Shown: positions 1-8,429, counted from the first letter of the stretch. The stretch is DNA of 14,672 nucleotides from Bacteroidaceae bacterium (GCA_028709135.1 JAQVXN010000016.1:1-14672); one strand, 5' to 3'. A program made the numbers and translations. The notes: generated by a model not told the origin, from the letters alone.

Positions 1-1
1 A

Positions 2-916
2 AGCCTAAGTGTTGAGATATATGAAATGGAACAACCAGACGTGTTGCTATGGGCTACATGGTGCATACAACAATATTCACGAAGCGTTTCAAAAGAAGAA
101 TGCCACAAAAAATATGGAAAACTTTACGAGGAAATTATCCGATTTATAATAGGAGGGAAACATGAAAATTTATTCCTCCATGATAATGGATTACTATATG
201 CAAACGGAAAGGATAAAGCTATTACGTGGATGAATTCCACCATCGATGGCCATCCAATCGTACCGCGCTCCGGATATATTGTGGAGTTCAACGCATTGTG
301 GTATAATGCATTGTGTTTCTCTTTACAAATGTTACAAGAATACCACAGAGATGAAGAAGCCGCAAAAGTTGAACAATTGAAAACTAAAATTGAATTCTCT
401 TTTAAGAAAGTTTTTCTCAATGAATATGGCTATTTGTTAGATTATGTTGATGGCAATCTTATGAACTGGGATGTACGTCCTAACATGCTCTTTGCTATTG
501 CACTAGACTATTCTCCGCTTTCACGAGAAGAAAAGAAAAACGTGCTTGATATTTGCACTCGTGAACTGGTTACCCCAAAAGGCATACGTTCACTTAGCCC
601 CAAAAGCGGAAGATACAATCCCATGTATATTGGTCCACCAAAACAACGCGATGAAGCTTATCATCAGGGTACTGCATGGCCATGGCTAATGGGTTTTTAT
701 TTGGAAGCCTACTTGCGCGTGTATAAAATGAGTGGTTTAAGTTTCATTGAACGCCAACTGATCGGACTTGAAGAAGAACTTTCATATCACTGCCTGGGCT
801 CAATTCCGGAATTGTTTGATGGAAATCCTCCATTTCAAGGACGCGGTGCAATCTCTTTTGCTGCGAATGTAGCAGGCGTTTTGAGAGTTATAAGATTATT
901 GGATAAACACAATTAG
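2..916 (+). CDS. Amylo-alpha-1,6-glucosidase (glycogen debranching enzyme), C-terminal part, 5'-truncated
   Basis: The frame is open from the window edge, so the gene starts upstream; the first ATG (26) is internal. About 304 codons are visible, probably about half of a bacterial protein of this type. The product hydrolyses alpha-1,6 branch points of glycogen or limit dextrins in the cytoplasm. The (alpha/alpha)6-barrel signatures of the GDE C-terminal family are present, numbered here from ATG 26: a DVLLW segment (5-9), VEFNALWYNAL (86-96), WDVRPNMLFAIAL (148-160), YHQGTAWPW (212-220) and PELFDG (261-266) near the end. The acidic residues in DVLLW and PELFDG lie where this fold carries conserved carboxylates; I cannot assign the catalytic pair with certainty. 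The stop is at 914-916, and the GT4 gene begins 16 bp later on the same strand, so the three genes are probably one operon. No defect is seen in the visible part. Confidence 0.9.
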   Translation, partial: SLSVEIYEMEQPDVLLWATWCIQQYSRSVSKEECHKKYGKLYEEIIRFIIGGKHENLFLHDNGLLYANGKDKAITWMNSTIDGHPIVPRSGYIVEFNALWYNALCFSLQMLQEYHRDEEAAKVEQLKTKIEFSFKKVFLNEYGYLLDYVDGNLMNWDVRPNMLFAIALDYSPLSREEKKNVLDICTRELVTPKGIRSLSPKSGRYNPMYIGPPKQRDEAYHQGTAWPWLMGFYLEAYLRVYKMSGLSFIERQLIGLEEELSYHCLGSIPELFDGNPPFQGRGAISFAANVAGVLRVIRLLDKHN

Positions 917-932
917 ATATATTTTCTGTGAT

Positions 933-2210
933 ATGAAAGTTTTAATGTTCGGCTGGGAATTCCCCCCTCATATTCTTGGTGGATTAGGCACCGCCAGTTA
1001 CGGCATCACAAAAGGTTTGGCAACCCAACCAGACATGGAGATAACGTTGTGTTTACCTAAATTGCATGGAGATGAAGACCAAAGTTTCCTAAAAATTATT
1101 CCCCTAAATTTGGTACCTATAGTCTGGCAAAATGTAGATTGGAACTATGTAAGTGGAAGGTTAGGGAATTGCATGGATACCCAATTATATTACGATTTAA
1201 GGAATCATATTTACGCAGACTTTCGTTACAGATTGACCAATGATTTGGGATGTATACAATTTTCAGGAGAATATCCTGACAATCTTTTTGAAGAAATCAA
1301 CAATTATGCTATTGTTGTGGGTGTAGTAGCTCGACAACAACAATTTGATATTATTCATGCGCACGATTGGCTGACATATCCCGCTGGCATTTATGCCAAA
1401 CAACTTTCCGGTAAACCTCTTGTTATCCATGTACACGCTACAGATTTTGATAGAAGCCGCGGCAAAGTAAATCCTACCGTATATGGAATTGAAAAAGATG
1501 GCATGGACCATGCAGACTGTATTCTCTGTGTTAGCGAATTAACAAGACAAACGGTAATAAACCACTATTATCAAGATCCCCAAAAATGTTTTGCTATGCA
1601 CAATGCCGTATATCCATTAGAGGAAGAAAAAAGGAAAATTGTGGAAATGCGAAAACCCTTCAAAGATAAAAAGGAAAAGATTGTGACATTTTTAGGCCGC
1701 ATCACCATGCAAAAAGGCCCCGAATTCTTTATTGAAGCAGCCAAAATGGTCATAGAACGAACGCGCAATATCCGATTTTGTATGGCCGGTAATGGAGACA
1801 TGATGAATTCCATGATTGAATTAGCTGCAACAAAAGGGATTTCTGACCGCGTTCATTTTCCAGGGTTTATGAAAGGGAATCAAGTATTTGAAGCTTATCG
1901 CGATAGCGATGTATACGTAATGCCTTCTGTTTCGGAACCTTTTGGCATTTCACCTCTAGAAGCCATGCAGTCTGGAGTACCTTCCATTATCAGCAAACAA
2001 TCTGGTTGTGGCGAAATTTTGACAAATTGCATAAAGACAGACTATTGGGATGTAAATGCAATGGCGGACGCCATTTACTCACTGTGTACTTATGAAGCTC
2101 TTCATGATTATTTGCAAGATGAAGGGAAAAAAGAAGTTAATCAAATCACATGGGAAAAAGTTGGTAAACGCATTCGAAAACATTATGACCGTTTAATTCA
2201 AAACAAATAA
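933..2210 (+). CDS. Glycosyltransferase family 4 protein of the glycogen cluster
   Basis: This is a 425-residue GT-B fold retaining glycosyltransferase, probably cytoplasmic, that transfers a sugar (likely glucose) from a nucleotide donor. The N-terminal half opens with a glycogen-synthase-like GGLG loop (residues 16-19) and has HAHDW at 142-146. The C-terminal Rossmann half has VTFLGRITMQKG (251-262, with the donor-phosphate Arg256 and Lys261) and the EX7E signature SEPFGISPLE (Glu335 and Glu343). All expected residues are present. It begins 16 bp after the debranching enzyme stop and ends 12 bp before the GH57-like gene, so translation from one message is likely. No Shine-Dalgarno sequence precedes the ATG, as is usual in this phylum. 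The acceptor and donor cannot be read from sequence. The neighbours suggest an alpha-glucan or maltooligosaccharide acceptor, and the GGLG loop resembles GT5 synthases, so a glucan-synthase-like activity is possible. Confidence 0.88.
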   Translation: MKVLMFGWEFPPHILGGLGTASYGITKGLATQPDMEITLCLPKLHGDEDQSFLKIIPLNLVPIVWQNVDWNYVSGRLGNCMDTQLYYDLRNHIYADFRYRLTNDLGCIQFSGEYPDNLFEEINNYAIVVGVVARQQQFDIIHAHDWLTYPAGIYAKQLSGKPLVIHVHATDFDRSRGKVNPTVYGIEKDGMDHADCILCVSELTRQTVINHYYQDPQKCFAMHNAVYPLEEEKRKIVEMRKPFKDKKEKIVTFLGRITMQKGPEFFIEAAKMVIERTRNIRFCMAGNGDMMNSMIELAATKGISDRVHFPGFMKGNQVFEAYRDSDVYVMPSVSEPFGISPLEAMQSGVPSIISKQSGCGEILTNCIKTDYWDVNAMADAIYSLCTYEALHDYLQDEGKKEVNQITWEKVGKRIRKHYDRLIQNK

Positions 2211-2222
2211 AAATTTACGATA

Positions 2223-3563
2223 ATGAAAACCATTTGTCTATATTTTGAAATACATCAAAATATTCATCTCAAAAGATACCGTTTTTTTGATATAGGAACA
2301 GATCACTATTATTATGATGATTATGAAAATGAACGCAGTATTAATGAAACTGCGGAACGTTCCTATATTCCTGCTCTAAAAACTCTGATAGAAATGGCTC
2401 AAGAAAACAAAGGCTTTTTCAAATGTGCCATTTCTATATCTGGATGCTCCATAGAATTGCTTGAAATACATGCCCCTCAGGTATTAGACCTTATTCAGGA
2501 ATTAAATAAAACTGGTTGTCTAGAATTTTTGGGCGAAACATATTCCCACGGCCTCTCCTCACTTATAAATGAAAGTTGCTTTAAAGATGACGTAAAACAC
2601 CTTTGCAATAAATTGAAGAACATTTTTGGGGTGTCTCCATCTATTTTTCGTAATTCATGTCTGATTTATTCGGACAAGATTGGAAAAATGGTATCTGAAA
2701 TGGGTTTTAAAGGCATGCTAACAGAGGGCGCAAAACATATTCTTGGTTGGAAAAGCCCACATTTCGTTTATAACAGTGCAGAAACTCCGCGATTAAAATT
2801 ACTTCTACGAGATAATACGTTATCCGAAGACATAGGCTTTCGTTTTAACGATTCTAGCTGGTCAGAATACCCTCTTTTTGCAGACACCTATATGGATTGG
2901 ATTGAAAAAATGCCAGAAGAGGACCAAGTAATAAACTTGTTTATGGAATTATGTGCTTTAGGCATTTTTCAACCATTATCGTCTAATATTTTAGATTTTA
3001 TGAAGGCATTACCAGAGCAAGCTAAAAAGCGCGGTATTACTTTTTCAACTCCGTCTGAAATATGTGGTAAAATAAAATCCTCAGGAGCATTAAGTATTCC
3101 TGACCCCATTTCATGGGTGGACGAAGAACGAGATATTAGCAGTTGGTTAGGAAACGTCATGCAAAAAGAAGCTTTTGAAAAACTTTATAGCGTTGCCGAT
3201 CGAGTCAAAATATGTAACAACCATAAAATTATGCAGGATTGGGACTACCTGCAAGCTACCAATAATTTTCGTTTTATGAATACAAAGCCCAGTAGTATAG
3301 GTGCATATAGGGGTATTTACGATTCTCCTTATGATGCTTTTACAAACTACATGAATATTATTGGTGATTTTATTACTCGCGTAAATAATCTCTATCCGGA
3401 CATGGACAATGAAGAGTTATCTCCTCTAATGACAACGATAAAAAACCAAGAAGAGGAATTGGCTAGAAAAGACAGTGAAATAGAAAAATTACGCAAAACC
3501 TTAGAGCACCTTTCGAACAAAAATATAAATCGAAAAAATAGAAAATCTAAACCAAAAACTTAA
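2223..3563 (+). CDS. GH57 alpha-amylase-like protein with substituted catalytic positions
   Basis: This 446-residue protein belongs to the intracellular GH57 alpha-amylase group found beside debranching enzyme and GT4 genes in Bacteroidales. Recognisable regions: IHQ then KRYRFFDIG (10-25), GCLEFLGETYSHGLSSL (98-114), FRNSCLIYSDKIG followed by GFKGMLTEGAKHILGWKSP (142-179), the region around INLFMELCALGIFQ (237-250), and PISWVDEERDISSWLGN (295-311). Where active relatives carry the nucleophile Glu, this protein has Cys146. Where they carry the acid/base Asp of a MDYETFGEH-type motif, it has Glu242 in MELCALGIF. HQP has also become HQN. Residues about 404-432 form a heptad-patterned coiled coil (I406, L413, I420, L427 with L423, L430), followed by a very basic tail. 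It may be a non-hydrolytic homologue that binds or scaffolds glucan, or it may act by altered chemistry. GH57 alpha-amylase-like proteins lacking catalytic residues have been reported. Family assignment is firm; function is open. Confidence 0.87.
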   Translation: MKTICLYFEIHQNIHLKRYRFFDIGTDHYYYDDYENERSINETAERSYIPALKTLIEMAQENKGFFKCAISISGCSIELLEIHAPQVLDLIQELNKTGCLEFLGETYSHGLSSLINESCFKDDVKHLCNKLKNIFGVSPSIFRNSCLIYSDKIGKMVSEMGFKGMLTEGAKHILGWKSPHFVYNSAETPRLKLLLRDNTLSEDIGFRFNDSSWSEYPLFADTYMDWIEKMPEEDQVINLFMELCALGIFQPLSSNILDFMKALPEQAKKRGITFSTPSEICGKIKSSGALSIPDPISWVDEERDISSWLGNVMQKEAFEKLYSVADRVKICNNHKIMQDWDYLQATNNFRFMNTKPSSIGAYRGIYDSPYDAFTNYMNIIGDFITRVNNLYPDMDNEELSPLMTTIKNQEEELARKDSEIEKLRKTLEHLSNKNINRKNRKSKPKT

Positions 3564-3647
3564 ACTACAAAGTGAGAAGAAACTCAAAGGAAAAACTAAA
3601 AAGTGTCAATACGTTTCTCTAATAATCTTTGCTGACATTAAATTTAT

Positions 3648-3688
3648 AAGGAGCCCACACAAGAACAATTTTTTTGTGTGAGCTTCTT
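3648..3688. terminator. Bidirectional hairpin terminator between convergent genes
   Basis: The arms at 3648-3662 and 3674-3688 pair over 15 positions, with one G-U wobble and one C-A mismatch on the plus-strand transcript, around an 11-base loop. It sits between the GH57-like stop (3563) and the stop of the minus-strand DUF5686 gene (3717), so it can serve both. The loop ends in a T run, but the bases after each arm are only moderately U-rich, so termination strength is uncertain. The rest of 3564-3716 shows nothing else. Confidence 0.6.
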
Positions 3689-3716
3689 CATTTATGATTG
3701 TTTATATCATCCTCTT

Positions 3717-5885
3717 TCAATTATTTTCAAAAAAGCGTAAAGCAAAACTCCAACCAAAACTAATACCACCTTTTTTATTAGTAGCTCCCATAAAAGCACC
3801 AATATCAAATAAATGTGTACTGATAGAATATCCTGTCTCTACATATGGATTCAAATTATGTACGGAAAGTAAATTACAATATATCCGCTCTCTTTTAATG
3901 TACTGTGTAAGTGGTTTTATTCGAGAAAAAGCGAGCATTGGCGATTCGTAAGAAATACATGCGCGAGCATAATATTCAGATTCATTGTACCAGCGAGAAT
4001 CAAGTGCTTCAAACTGGCCATTCATCTCGTCAAGCCAAGTAGTGGGAAGTGAATTATAAAGGAAATTGGAATAATCTAAGAAATATGCATTCTTTTTCCT
4101 TGTATAGAATCCCCCTCCAATCCGCATATAAAGTGTACGCAATGCATAAAGATTTATTTTTTCTTTTGCCTCAAATTCCCACCGTTCGTATTTGTTATCA
4201 CAATGAAAGGCAGTTACACCTCTTTCATATTCGGCTGAAAAAGTAGGCCACTTGGTAAAAAGTTTCTGTTTCCGTTGTTCTCGCCAATAATAATAAAGAC
4301 CTGGAGTCCATTCTAAATAAATATTAGGAGCTAAACTACGATATATGTGATTAATACCATTCTTTTGAGCTTCCTCGTTCCAATTTATGAGTTTTCGTTC
4401 ATGAAAGACTAACCCAAGCTTACCAGTTAATCCATTGATAAGCTCATATGAAATACTTGTTTTCGCAAAAAAGTCATTATAGTAATTGAAAATGTAATGA
4501 TTAAAAGCATTTAGCAAGGAATCATATTGAAGTTTGTCTGACAAGTGCTTCCGAACTTCTTCTGCTTGAACGCTATTATATATTTTATTACCGTTACCAA
4601 CTTCTATATGAAAGATTCCATTGCATTTGGGTGAAAACAATAAATCAGTGGGTGTTTTCCAATAAAACTCCTTTTTCCGAAAATTGTTACCAAAATGCAA
4701 ATTTGACGTCAACTGTCGTCCTTTCTTTAAATTACTGATAAGCCGAATTTGTGACTTTAAAGATAATCCTTTGTGATTACTCCATTCAACCATAGAAGGA
4801 GTAATTATAGGTGGCAGACGCAACAAATCACGTGATCCTAAACGAACATAATGACTGCCAAGAAATAAGTCTTCCAAACTTTCTGAGAATATATTTTTTT
4901 GCTTTTTATCGGTCCTTTTTATGCTCAAATTCTTCATATATACTTGATAAATGGAATCTTCTGAAGACGTTAGTGGTTCTGGACGTTCTTTTTCAAAAAA
5001 GGATATATCACGTTCTGTTTCCGTTGAATCAATATTCAATCTATTAAGGAATGTAAGATCGTATCCATTTTCATTAAGTAGTTTTTTTACTGCTTCTTCA
5101 TCATACGGAATTACATTTTCATAATTGCAAAAAACGTCAAAAAAACAGCTTGAAGAATTCTTTAGAAATTTAAAATCAAAAGTTTGTCTAATGCGCTTTG
5201 GCAACAATCTTTCAAGCCCGTGATCTCCCAATTCCACCATTGTACTAAAATGTTGCGTATTATAATTAAAATTGCAGGCAAAACGCCGAACTTCTCCCGT
5301 TGTCGACACAACGTCCATATAACCTTTTACAAGTTGCATATTAAAAGTTCTTGGACTAATTTTAACACGTTGTATAATACGCCCATTTTCATAAAAAGTA
5401 GAATCTAAACGATATCGATAATAAATTTTATTACGTCTATTCATGGGTGATAATATCCGATCGCGAAGCAAAGTAGGCTGATAGATAGTCATATTTATAC
5501 TGGCTGCCATCAAGTCTTGTAAATTTCGCAAATACGGCATTGTACAATATAAGGCAATTTGTTTTTTATTAATGATACCAGGAGCCGTATAGCTAAATTT
5601 AAATGCACTTTCACCAAAATAGGTGTGTTTCCCCAATTCTTGGTGGCCGATAAAAGGAATAAGTCGCATAGCTACATTCTTCCTCGTATTCTGCATGTGA
5701 TACTTTAAATATATTTTAGAATCTAAATGACCAATTCGTAAGTGATTGTCTTCTACGAAAGAATAAACCCTGTTTACAAGAGGTGGAATCCGTTTCTCAC
5801 TCCATACGTTTTGGATTACTAATAAAAAAAGTGATAGAGACGAAATGCATATTTTCGTAGCAACACATTCAACCCCGCGTGACAT
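3717..5885 (-). CDS. DUF5686 family outer-membrane beta-barrel protein
   Basis: This 722-residue protein, read from ATG 5885, has an N-terminal signal peptide: a basic start, a hydrophobic core ICISSLSLFLLVI and a likely signal peptidase site after NVWS. The body is rich in alternating aromatic and polar strands. The C-terminus, with NPYVETGYSISTHLFDIGAF and then a Gly/aromatic SFGWSFALRFF ending, is the pattern I associate with the DUF5686 barrel, placed in the outer membrane of Bacteroidota. Many members start with a carboxypeptidase-regulatory-like beta-sandwich. Here no room is left for one: the signal peptide leads directly into the DUF5686 segment. A GTG at 5892-5894 would add three residues; I prefer the ATG. 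The start lies inside the relA reading frame (17-bp overlap), so it is probably translated from the relA message by coupling. The biological role of the family is not settled, and the link to relA may be only transcriptional. Confidence 0.75.
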   Translation of the reverse strand: MSRGVECVATKICISSLSLFLLVIQNVWSEKRIPPLVNRVYSFVEDNHLRIGHLDSKIYLKYHMQNTRKNVAMRLIPFIGHQELGKHTYFGESAFKFSYTAPGIINKKQIALYCTMPYLRNLQDLMAASINMTIYQPTLLRDRILSPMNRRNKIYYRYRLDSTFYENGRIIQRVKISPRTFNMQLVKGYMDVVSTTGEVRRFACNFNYNTQHFSTMVELGDHGLERLLPKRIRQTFDFKFLKNSSSCFFDVFCNYENVIPYDEEAVKKLLNENGYDLTFLNRLNIDSTETERDISFFEKERPEPLTSSEDSIYQVYMKNLSIKRTDKKQKNIFSESLEDLFLGSHYVRLGSRDLLRLPPIITPSMVEWSNHKGLSLKSQIRLISNLKKGRQLTSNLHFGNNFRKKEFYWKTPTDLLFSPKCNGIFHIEVGNGNKIYNSVQAEEVRKHLSDKLQYDSLLNAFNHYIFNYYNDFFAKTSISYELINGLTGKLGLVFHERKLINWNEEAQKNGINHIYRSLAPNIYLEWTPGLYYYWREQRKQKLFTKWPTFSAEYERGVTAFHCDNKYERWEFEAKEKINLYALRTLYMRIGGGFYTRKKNAYFLDYSNFLYNSLPTTWLDEMNGQFEALDSRWYNESEYYARACISYESPMLAFSRIKPLTQYIKRERIYCNLLSVHNLNPYVETGYSISTHLFDIGAFMGATNKKGGISFGWSFALRFFENN

Positions 5886-8076
5886 TTTTGACACCTTTTA
5901 CTGTCTTAAGTTTTTTGATAAGAGAGTCTAAAACTGTCAGATTACCAATCATCAGTGTAAGACTACCGGAAAACAATCCATCATTAGTATCTATGCTAAA
6001 AGAACGCATGTTGATTTTTTCTTCTTTACTAATAATGGAACTAATATTATTCACAACACCAAGATCATCATTTCCTACAATATGTAACACAATAGGATAA
6101 GTATTACGCGTACTTTGTCCTGCCCAACGTGCTTTCACGATGCGATAACCAAAACGCTCCATTAAAGCATGAGCATTAGGACAGGTCTTTCGATGTATTT
6201 TTATACCCTTATTAACCGTAACAAAGCCAAAAATATCATCACCATAAATTGGATTACAGCATTTAGCTAAAGTAAAATCTATGCCTTTCAAGTTCTTGTC
6301 AATAATAAGCACATCTTGATCATTCTGTAATTGATTGACATGATCAGTTGTAAACTCTTCCGCACTGTGGATCTCTGTTCGTTCCAATTGGTTGGTATCC
6401 CGTTTGTACTGTAACTGATAGGCTTCTATTATACGATCTGCATCTAATCCTCCATTAGCCAAGTCTTTATAAAAAAGATTTATTTCCTTATATCCCAGTT
6501 TTTTTATTGTTTGATTAAGTACCGTCGAATCAAATTCAATTTTGCGGTTCTTAAAAGTACGTTCCAATTGTTCTCGAGCAATAGAGCCCTCTTTAAGTTC
6601 CAATTCTTTGATGGATTGGCGTATTTTAGATTTTGCCCTACTCGTAACTACAAAGTCAAGCCAAGCCTGTTTGGGCGATTGATTGCTATTTGTAAGAATT
6701 GAAACTTGATCACCACTATTAAGAACTTGTCTCATAGAGGCATTTTTATTATTTATTTGCGCACCTATGCAGTGATTACCTATATTTGTATGAATGTTAT
6801 ATGCAAAATCTAATACAGTAGCACCTTTAGGTAACTTATGCAAATCGCCTTTGGGTGTAAATACGTAAACTTCATCTTCATACAAATCTGATTTAAATTG
6901 ATCCATGATCTGAAGATCATCATTATTCTCAAGTGCGCTGCGAATATTTGCCAACCAATTCTCAATACCGCTTTGCTCTGCTTTTATACCTTTATATCTC
7001 CAATGTGCAGCCAATCCATGCTCTGCAATTTCATCCATTCTTTCAGTACGAATTTGAACTTCAACCCATTTATTCTCAGGGCCAAGTACTGTAATATGCA
7101 AACTTTCGTATCCATTACTTTTAGGAATGGAAAGCCAATCACGCAAACGTTTTGGGTTAGGGCGATACATATCTGTTACCATACTATAAACCTGCCAGCA
7201 CTGTTGTTTTTCTTTTTCTATTGGGGAGTCTAAAATGATACGTATGGCAAACAAATCATAAACGCCTTCAAAACCACAATTTTGCTTATTCATTTTCTGC
7301 CAGATTGAATGTATGCTTTTAGTTCGCCCCTTAATATAAAATTTAAGACCTGCTTTTGTAAGCATTTCCTGAATAGGAGAAATAAAACGATCAATATATT
7401 CTTCACGTGATTTTTTAGTAGCGTTCAATTTATCCTTAATCAGATAATACGCATCGTGATTCATATATTTTAGCGAAAGATCTTCCAACTCACTCTTAAT
7501 TTGATACAGACCCAGCTTATGAGCTAATGGTGCATAGAGATAGGCAGCTTCTTCAGCAGCTTTTAACTGTGCATCAACATTCGGAGTATGTTTTATTTGA
7601 CGCAAAAGATTCGTACGATCTGCAATCATTATCAAAATTACACGCATATCTTCAGCAAAGGATAAAAGCAAATTCCGAAAATTTTCACTTTCTATGCTAG
7701 GGCTTTTTTTATAAAGTTCACTGATATGTATAAGTCCGTGCAAAATAGTTTTAACACTTTTGCCATAAGTTTTTTCAATATCCTGAAGTTGTTCTTCTGT
7801 ATTTATATAGGGCATTAGCAAACACGAGATTACAGACTCTGTTTTAAGGCCAATGGCATCAACTGCAAGAATAGCAGACTGCATGGAACGCAAAACAGGA
7901 TTTAAATCAAAAAGATCATGATATAATTTTCCTTCACAAGCCAGTGTGGTCATCGTGTTTTTTAATTGTTTATAGCGTTTCCCCTCAAAAGTTTCGGGAG
8001 ATTTTTGTTTTAACTCCCTATATAAACTATGAAGCTGTTGTTTCTCTTCTGCTGTAAAAAGACGTTTATCTTCCAT
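5869..8076 (-). CDS. relA: RelA/SpoT-family (p)ppGpp synthetase, hydrolase domain degenerate
   Basis: This 735-residue, full-length long RSH protein makes the stringent-response alarmone by moving pyrophosphate from ATP to GDP or GTP. Domains in order: a degenerate HD hydrolase domain (about 45-190); a synthetase domain (about 246-362) with GRTKS (250-254), YDLFAIRII (273-281), RPNPKRLRDWLSIPKSNGYESLH (305-327) and VEVQIRT (338-344, catalytic Glu339); a TGS domain (about 400-462); a Cys/His region with KCCNP (605-609) and HRKTC (628-632); and a C-terminal ACT domain (about 658-733). The HD pair of the hydrolase has become Met88-Pro89, and the earlier metal-ligand His aligns with Ser64; only the later Asp (ADR, 152-154) remains. 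It is therefore predicted to be synthetase-only, and a separate SpoT-type hydrolase should exist elsewhere in the genome. A TAnnTTTG promoter lies just upstream. The last 17 bp overlap the DUF5686 gene. Confidence 0.93.
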   Translation of the reverse strand: MEDKRLFTAEEKQQLHSLYRELKQKSPETFEGKRYKQLKNTMTTLACEGKLYHDLFDLNPVLRSMQSAILAVDAIGLKTESVISCLLMPYINTEEQLQDIEKTYGKSVKTILHGLIHISELYKKSPSIESENFRNLLLSFAEDMRVILIMIADRTNLLRQIKHTPNVDAQLKAAEEAAYLYAPLAHKLGLYQIKSELEDLSLKYMNHDAYYLIKDKLNATKKSREEYIDRFISPIQEMLTKAGLKFYIKGRTKSIHSIWQKMNKQNCGFEGVYDLFAIRIILDSPIEKEKQQCWQVYSMVTDMYRPNPKRLRDWLSIPKSNGYESLHITVLGPENKWVEVQIRTERMDEIAEHGLAAHWRYKGIKAEQSGIENWLANIRSALENNDDLQIMDQFKSDLYEDEVYVFTPKGDLHKLPKGATVLDFAYNIHTNIGNHCIGAQINNKNASMRQVLNSGDQVSILTNSNQSPKQAWLDFVVTSRAKSKIRQSIKELELKEGSIAREQLERTFKNRKIEFDSTVLNQTIKKLGYKEINLFYKDLANGGLDADRIIEAYQLQYKRDTNQLERTEIHSAEEFTTDHVNQLQNDQDVLIIDKNLKGIDFTLAKCCNPIYGDDIFGFVTVNKGIKIHRKTCPNAHALMERFGYRIVKARWAGQSTRNTYPIVLHIVGNDDLGVVNNISSIISKEEKINMRSFSIDTNDGLFSGSLTLMIGNLTVLDSLIKKLKTVKGVKNVTRG

Positions 8077-8093
8077 GTCTAAAAGATTTCTTA

Positions 8094-8101
8094 CAAATGT
8101 A
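8094..8101 (-). promoter_or_regulatory. Bacteroidota-type -7 promoter element for relA
   Basis: On the minus strand this reads TACATTTG, an exact match to the TAnnTTTG -7 consensus of the Bacteroidota primary sigma factor. It ends 17 bp upstream of the relA ATG (8076), which implies a very short untranslated leader. No convincing TTTG -33 element is seen at the expected distance, so the call rests on the -7 box and its position. Confidence 0.55.
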
Positions 8102-8386
8102 GCTTTTTTCTTTGGGAAATGATCTTCATAAAAAGATATATTAGTACATTTTCGATGGTTTTAATAGGATTCCATTATCCAGTAAAAGGTTTAATAGAAA
8201 AATTTGCAAAATACAATGTGATTTTCAATATATCCATCAATCTTTTCGATGAAATCTATAAATCATGAAGACTGCACAATAAAAATTAGGTCTCAATGCT
8301 GATTTGGTTTTTCTTCTAGTAACTTGAGATTCAAACTGGTTTTTGCTAGTTCTCTTCATAAATACAAACATTAAGATATATCATAA
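8102..8386. other. Intergenic stretch upstream of relA with no recognised gene
   Basis: This is about 285 bp of AT-rich DNA between the relA promoter and the transposon relic. Neither strand has an open frame of note, and I see no tRNA, terminator-grade hairpin, riboswitch-like core or repeat array. It may hold regulatory sites for relA that cannot be recognised by eye. Confidence 0.5.
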
Positions 8387-8394
8387 CAAACAAT
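8387..8394 (+). repeat. Left target-site duplication of the 705-bp element
   Basis: The 8-mer CAAACAAT directly abuts the left terminal inverted repeat. An identical 8-mer in the same orientation abuts the right end at 9100-9107. Eight base pairs is the duplication size usual for ISL3-family insertions. Confidence 0.75.
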
Positions 8395-8429
8395 GGTTCA
8401 GTCGTTAAAGTTGGGTATTTAACAAATTG
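8395..8429 (+). repeat. Left terminal inverted repeat
   Basis: This 35-bp arm begins GGTTCAGTCG and ends TATTTAACAAATTG. Its inner 18 bases, GGGTATTTAACAAATTG plus the preceding T, include a 17-base block that matches the reverse complement of the right arm exactly. Differences lie in the outer half: one extra A and two substitutions. Confidence 0.8.

Noticed and set aside
3694..3951. An 85-codon plus-strand frame after the convergent terminator.
   Set aside because: It overlaps the conserved C-terminal barrel strands of the DUF5686 gene on the other strand and shows no motif of its own.
6898..7233. A 111-codon plus-strand frame antisense to relA.
   Set aside because: It mirrors the conserved synthetase domain of relA, with no promoter and no recognisable domain.
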